From contig CAYXYS010000024.1 of NCBI GenBank assembly GCA_964469735.1, positions 1 to 8,592 of the forward strand: DNA of 8,592 bases, written 5' to 3'. The DNA is from JACOYH01 sp964469735 (lineage in GTDB: Bacteria > Patescibacteriota > Minisyncoccia > Minisyncoccales > MHMH01). Both the position numbers and the translations under genes were made by a program. The notes beneath the pieces were generated by a model. The model was given only the letters and a program-made list of their open reading frames with translations, was not told the DNA's origin and did no database searches. Positions 5,752 to 8,592 of this stretch are shown here, piece after piece. The first letter of the stretch is position 1. Each line of letters begins with the position of its first letter.

Positions 5752-6978
5752 ATGGCTAGAAACCACGTTATAGCCGGCCTGGATATCGGAACGAGCTCAA
5801 TAAAGGCGATAGCCGTGGCCAGGGATCCCGAAACCAATACCTTAGAGATAATAGGGCAGGTTAACACGCCGGTTTTCGGGGTTAGAAGGGGAGTAGTTTT
5901 TAAAATAGACCAAGTTTCAAAAAGCATCAGCGAAGCGCTTTCGCAGCTGCAAGCTCAAACGGGTTATAAGATAGAAGACGTATATACCAATATTGGAGGA
6001 AGCCATATTTTTTCCACTCCTTCGCATGGCACAGTAGTAGTTTCAAGAGCGGACCAAAAGATTTCCGAGGAGGATGTTAATAGAGTTATTCAGGCTTCTC
6101 AGGCTTTTTCTCTTCCTTCTAACCGGGAGATACTCAACATATTTCCAAGAGAATTCATTGTTGACGGCCAGGGTAATATAAAAGAGCCTTACGATATGCA
6201 GGGACTGAGGTTGGAGGTTGACGTTCTGGCCCTTTGCGCTTTTTCTCCATTTTTAAAAAATCTTACCAGCGCTGTTTTAAGCGCCGGTTTTCAAATCCAA
6301 GAAGTCATTCCCTCGGCACTGGCCAGTTCCAGGTCAATTCTTACTCCTCAGCAAAAAGAACTGGGAGTCTGCTTGGTGGACATTGGAGCCGGCACTACCG
6401 ATATGGCTGTTTATGAAGAGGGAGATTTGGTGCACGCCGCCGTCTTTCCGGTGGGTTCTGAAAGGATAACCAATGATTTGGCCATAGGGCTAAAAACCGA
6501 CGTCGAGCTGGCCGAGCAGATAAAAAAAGAGTTTGGCAGCTGCATTTGGACAGGCGGGAGGAAGAAAGAAAAGATAGAACTGCCCGAAGAAGAAGGAAAC
6601 GGAGATGCTTTGGTTTTTTCGCATAAAATGCTGGTAAAAATAATAGAGGCCAGGGTATGCGAGATATTAGACCAGGTTCAAAAAGAACTGAAAAGAATCC
6701 CTCTTAAGGGTCCTTTGCCCGCCGGCATAGTTTTAACCGGAGGAGGCTCCAAGCTTCCCAAAATGGTGGAGCTGGCCAAAAAAGAATTAAAACTGCCCGT
6801 TAGAATAGGAAAAGTTCAAGGGTTGGGGGGAATTGAAGACGACAGCTTGTGGAGCACGGCTTCCGGACTGGTTTTGTCGGCGGCCGATCTTGAGGACGAA
6901 GAAGGTTCTAGTATGCCGCATATTTCCAGCGGAGTGGCCAAAAAAATTAAAAGAATCTTCCAAAACTTTATTCCATGA
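5752..6978 (+). CDS. ftsA: Cell division protein FtsA
   Basis: Actin-like ATPase that tethers FtsZ filaments to the cytoplasmic membrane. The 408 residues show phosphate-1 GLDIGTSSIKAIAV (9-22), an SHS2/1C region at about 80-160, phosphate-2 LVDIGAGTTDMAVY (208-221), and the adenosine motif GIVLTGGGSKLP (325-336). An amphipathic C-terminal helix (VAKKIKRIFQNFIP, 395-408) follows a short acidic linker and fits membrane targeting. The length is close to E. coli FtsA. No Shine-Dalgarno is present; the start lies six bases after yqeY. The stop codon TGA (6976-6978) is followed by a single A and then the 129-bp element that carries the ftsZ start, so ftsZ is not translationally coupled by overlap. 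The presence of FtsA contrasts with the missing FtsA-binding tail in FtsZ next door. Confidence 0.96.
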   Translation: MARNHVIAGLDIGTSSIKAIAVARDPETNTLEIIGQVNTPVFGVRRGVVFKIDQVSKSISEALSQLQAQTGYKIEDVYTNIGGSHIFSTPSHGTVVVSRADQKISEEDVNRVIQASQAFSLPSNREILNIFPREFIVDGQGNIKEPYDMQGLRLEVDVLALCAFSPFLKNLTSAVLSAGFQIQEVIPSALASSRSILTPQQKELGVCLVDIGAGTTDMAVYEEGDLVHAAVFPVGSERITNDLAIGLKTDVELAEQIKKEFGSCIWTGGRKKEKIELPEEEGNGDALVFSHKMLVKIIEARVCEILDQVQKELKRIPLKGPLPAGIVLTGGGSKLPKMVELAKKELKLPVRIGKVQGLGGIEDDSLWSTASGLVLSAADLEDEEGSSMPHISSGVAKKIKRIFQNFIP

Positions 6979-6998
6979 ACCCCGTTAGAAGTCTAAGA

Positions 6999-7025
6999 CA
7001 GAAAAAATTAAGTTAATTTTTTCTG
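6999..7025. repeat. AT-rich palindrome inside element copy 2
   Basis: Arm CAGAAAAAATTAA (6999-7011), centre G, arm TTAATTTTTTCTG (7013-7025): a perfect 13-base inverted repeat. In copy 1 the counterpart is shorter, 9 bp with a 5-base loop. It is not a typical terminator because the T run is part of the stem and the stem has little GC. Confidence 0.75.
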
Positions 7026-7063
7026 CCAGGCAATAACGGGGATACAATCAATAACCAAAGTCT

Positions 7064-7091
7064 GTCAGAAATCAGTCCAGAACTGTATAAT
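7064..7091 (+). promoter_or_regulatory. Possible promoter carried by element copy 2
   Basis: GTCAGA (7064-7069), a 16-base spacer and TATAAT (7086-7091), with the same geometry as in copy 1. The -35 is weak. Use of this box would place the RNA start near 7098, beyond the ATG, and point to the GTG at 7108-7110 as the ftsZ start. Confidence 0.4.
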
Positions 7092-8046
7092 GACGACTTC
7101 TAACGGGGTGAATTACGGCGCTAAAATAAAAGTCGTAGGCGTGGGCGGAGCGGGTTCTAACGCCGTTTCCAGGATGGTAACGGCCAAAATCCAAGGAGTG
7201 GACTTGGCGGTAATCAACTGCGACGGCCAGGACATCAAAAAAACCAAAGCCGACCAAAAGCTTAGAATAGGCGGAAATCTTACCAAAGGATTGGGAGCGG
7301 GAATGAATCCGGAAGTGGGAAGAATGGCAGCTGAAGAAAGCAAAGAGGAAATCACCCGGCTCCTTCAGGGAGCGGATATGGTTTTTATTACTTGCGGCTT
7401 AGGAGGAGGAACGGGAACCGGCGCTTCTCCCGTGGTTGCCGAAATAGCAAAAAGCTTGGGAGCTTTGGTGGTGGGAGTTGTAACTACGCCTTTTTCTTTT
7501 GAGGGAAGTTATCGATCGCAAGTAGCAAAGAAAGGGCTGGAGAATTTAAAAAGCAAAGTGGATACCCTTTTAATAATTCCCAACGACAAAGTGCTCTTGC
7601 AAGGAAACAAAGACAAGACCTTGACCGAAGCCTTTTGGACTTGCGACGAAGTTTTAAGGCAGGCTGTTCAGGGAATTACCGATTTAATTATTCTTCCGGG
7701 AATCATAAATGTTGATTTTGCCGGAGTAAAAACGATTATGCGGAATTCCGGTTCGGCTTTTTTTGGAATGGGCAGGGCTAAGGGAGAAAGGAGAGTGGAA
7801 ACAGCCGTCAGCTTGGCCATAAATTCCCCTTTGCTTGATTTTTCCATTAAGGGAGCTAAGGGAATACTCTTTAATGTGAGCGGTGGAGACGATTTAAGCC
7901 TCAATGAAATAAACGAAGCGGCAGAAATTATCACGGAGAAAGCCGACCCGAGAGCAAAAGTGATTTTCGGAGCGGTCAATGACAAAAAACTCCAAAAGGG
8001 AGAGATGAAAATTACGGTTATTGCCACCGGATTTGGCCAGAAATAA
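7090..8046 (+). CDS. ftsZ: Cell division protein FtsZ, tail-less, with altered T7 loop
   Basis: Tubulin-like GTPase that polymerises into the division ring. The 318 residues contain KIKVVGVGGAGSNAVSRM (12-29), the GTP-binding GGGTGTG loop (105-111), the TTPFSFEG region (132-139), and the T7 loop NVDFAG (207-212). The C-terminal domain ends at KITVIATGF (307-315). Two departures stand out. The T7 loop has Gly212 (GGA at 7723-7725) where the family has Asp, the residue that completes GTP hydrolysis in the neighbouring subunit. The protein also stops three residues after IATGF, so the flexible linker and the conserved C-terminal peptide that binds FtsA are absent. Family length is usually 350-400. 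The N-terminus MTTSNGV is supplied by the 129-bp element; a GTG at residue 7 is the alternative start. A terminator follows at 8089. Confidence 0.96.
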   Translation: MTTSNGVNYGAKIKVVGVGGAGSNAVSRMVTAKIQGVDLAVINCDGQDIKKTKADQKLRIGGNLTKGLGAGMNPEVGRMAAEESKEEITRLLQGADMVFITCGLGGGTGTGASPVVAEIAKSLGALVVGVVTTPFSFEGSYRSQVAKKGLENLKSKVDTLLIIPNDKVLLQGNKDKTLTEAFWTCDEVLRQAVQGITDLIILPGIINVDFAGVKTIMRNSGSAFFGMGRAKGERRVETAVSLAINSPLLDFSIKGAKGILFNVSGGDDLSLNEINEAAEIITEKADPRAKVIFGAVNDKKLQKGEMKITVIATGFGQK

Positions 8047-8088
8047 GGAACGGGGGCTTGTGGATAAGTCCCAAATTATAGGAAGGTT

Positions 8089-8114
8089 GACAGGGTTTGA
8101 CCCTGTCTTTTTTT
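8089..8114 (+). terminator. Intrinsic terminator after ftsZ
   Basis: Arms GACAGGG (8089-8095) and CCCTGTC (8101-8107) enclose a five-base loop, followed directly by seven T (8108-8114). It should end the lepB-ftsZ transcription unit. The following 100 bases to the next gene are AT-rich; a lone TTGAAA (8155-8160) lacks a properly spaced -10 box, so I call no promoter there. Confidence 0.88.
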
Positions 8115-8214
8115 GGGAGTAAAATGTAATAATGTTTAAATTTTCCTTTTGCGCTTGAAAGGATTTTTTTATCAGAAAGTCGGAAATAATGATTAACGCG
8201 TCAATCAAACAAAA

Positions 8215-8592
8215 ATGGTAGAAAGCAAATTCAATAAAATAAGAAAAAGGGACGGCAGAGTGGTCGATTGGGACCAAGGCAAGATTGCCTCCGCCATTTC
8301 CAAGGCTTTAATTGCTACCGGCAAGAGCGAGGAGCTGGCCGAAGGCCTTGCAGACAAGGTAATTTCTCTGCTCAATGAAAAATTGGAAGGAAAAATTCCC
8401 GAGGTTGAGCAGATACAGGATATAGTCGAAGAAGTTTTCAAAAAAGAAGGTCTTACCGATACTGCAGAGGCTTATCACAACTATCGAAGGAAGAGAACGG
8501 AAATACGGGAAGCAAAATGGTGGCTGCTTAACCATCAGGTGAGGACCAAGCTGACCCCTAACGCTTTAAGAATTTTAGAATCTAGGTATTTA
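8215..8592 (+). CDS. nrdJ: Ribonucleotide reductase large subunit, N-terminal part, probably class II (B12-dependent)
   Basis: The enzyme reduces ribonucleotides to deoxyribonucleotides. Only the first 126 codons are inside the window. Residues 5 to about 95 form an ATP-cone, the allosteric nucleotide-sensing domain: KIRKRDGRVVDWDQGKIASA, then VEQIQDIVEEVFKKEGLTDTAEAYHNYRRKR. The next part, KLTPNALRILESRYL, resembles the start of the catalytic domain of adenosylcobalamin-dependent RNR, which commonly reads LT.NAL.VLE.RYL. Class I NrdA or class III NrdD also carry ATP-cones, so the class is provisional until the rest is seen. The ATG at 8215 has no Shine-Dalgarno. The gene lies beyond a strong terminator and is therefore probably transcribed on its own. 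Confidence 0.85.
   Translation, partial: MVESKFNKIRKRDGRVVDWDQGKIASAISKALIATGKSEELAEGLADKVISLLNEKLEGKIPEVEQIQDIVEEVFKKEGLTDTAEAYHNYRRKRTEIREAKWWLLNHQVRTKLTPNALRILESRYL

Larger units (their letters stand above)
6980..7108 (+). repeat. 129-bp element copy 2, fills the ftsA-ftsZ gap and overlaps the ftsZ start
   Basis: Terminal inverted repeats are CCCCGTTAGAAGTC (6980-6993) and GACTTCTAACGGGG (7095-7108), the same length and orientation as copy 1. Internal features are a 13-bp inverted repeat around a single G (6999-7025), a TAACGGGG segment (7034-7041) perfectly complementary to the left end CCCCGTTA, the conserved GTCAGAAATCAGTC (7064-7077), and TATAAT (7086-7091) overlapping the ftsZ ATG (7090). 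The longest exact match to copy 1 is 31 bases at the right end (7081-7111). TGAA flanks both sides, but copy 1 shows no such duplication. Confidence 0.85.

Noticed and set aside
6116..6126. CTTCTAACCGGG in ftsA as a third, partial copy of the element end
   Set aside because: Only a short inexact match inside well-conserved coding sequence, with no other element features around it.
6976..6978. TGA recoded as glycine (code 25 used by some CPR lineages)
   Set aside because: Reading through the ftsA TGA reaches a TAA within a few codons, the ORFs need no TGA readthrough, and FtsA length is normal with TGA as stop.
6975..7112. TGAA on both sides of element copy 2 as a target-site duplication
   Set aside because: The left TGA is the ftsA stop, copy 1 has no matching duplication, and four bases can match by chance.
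8155..8190. TTGAAA with AAATAAT as an nrdJ promoter
   Set aside because: The spacing is about 24 bases, far outside the working range, so the match is not convincing.
1..8592. CRISPR arrays, tRNA or rRNA genes, prophage or transposase genes
   Set aside because: No spaced direct-repeat arrays, no cloverleaf or rRNA signatures seen, and no mobile-element protein in any frame.

Overview
The window looks like a chromosomal segment of a streamlined, uncultivated bacterium of the Candidate Phyla Radiation (Patescibacteria), most likely Parcubacteria-like. The reasons are very tight gene packing, shortened versions of universal proteins (Mfd, peptidyl-tRNA hydrolase, FtsZ), almost no Shine-Dalgarno sequences, AAA/GAA-rich coding with moderate GC, and a ribonucleotide reductase that resembles class II enzymes. 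The lineage call is an inference from style; no rRNA marker is present. The standard code (TGA = stop) fits every gene.

Layout. Positions 1-1864 (minus) hold most of a compact mfd (transcription-repair coupling factor), cut by the left window edge. Around 1852-1902 two near-consensus promoters face opposite ways and share one TATA core. One drives mfd as an essentially leaderless mRNA. The other drives an unrecognised 67-residue protein (1924-2127) that has the only strong ribosome binding site in the window. A two-way terminator (2165-2195) separates that gene from convergent pth (2180-2647, minus). After a second divergent promoter region comes a tight plus-strand cluster: lepB, hisS, a HIT-family protein, rpsU, yqeY/gatB-like, ftsA, ftsZ. 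It ends at a clean intrinsic terminator (8089-8114). The start of an ATP-cone ribonucleotide reductase (8215 onward) runs off the right edge.

The most unusual content is a 129-bp element present twice in the same orientation (2697-2825 and 6980-7108), about 90% identical by hand alignment. Each copy is bounded by perfect 14-bp terminal inverted repeats (CCCCGTTAGAAGTC / GACTTCTAACGGGG). One copy sits directly before lepB and the other fills the entire ftsA-ftsZ gap. The right end of each copy contains a TATAAT box overlapping the ATG, and it encodes the first residues of the host protein. As a result LepB and FtsZ, which are unrelated, both begin MTTSNGV. It could be a MITE-like mobile element that donates a promoter and/or start codon, or a structured leader with alternative hairpins. 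I do not recognise it as a named family.

The genes are housekeeping: protein export (LepB), translation (HisRS, S21, Pth, YqeY), division (FtsA, FtsZ), DNA repair (Mfd) and dNTP synthesis (RNR). FtsZ shows two further departures from the family: the T7-loop catalytic aspartate is replaced by glycine (NVDFAG), and the C-terminal linker and tail that normally bind FtsA are missing although ftsA is next door.
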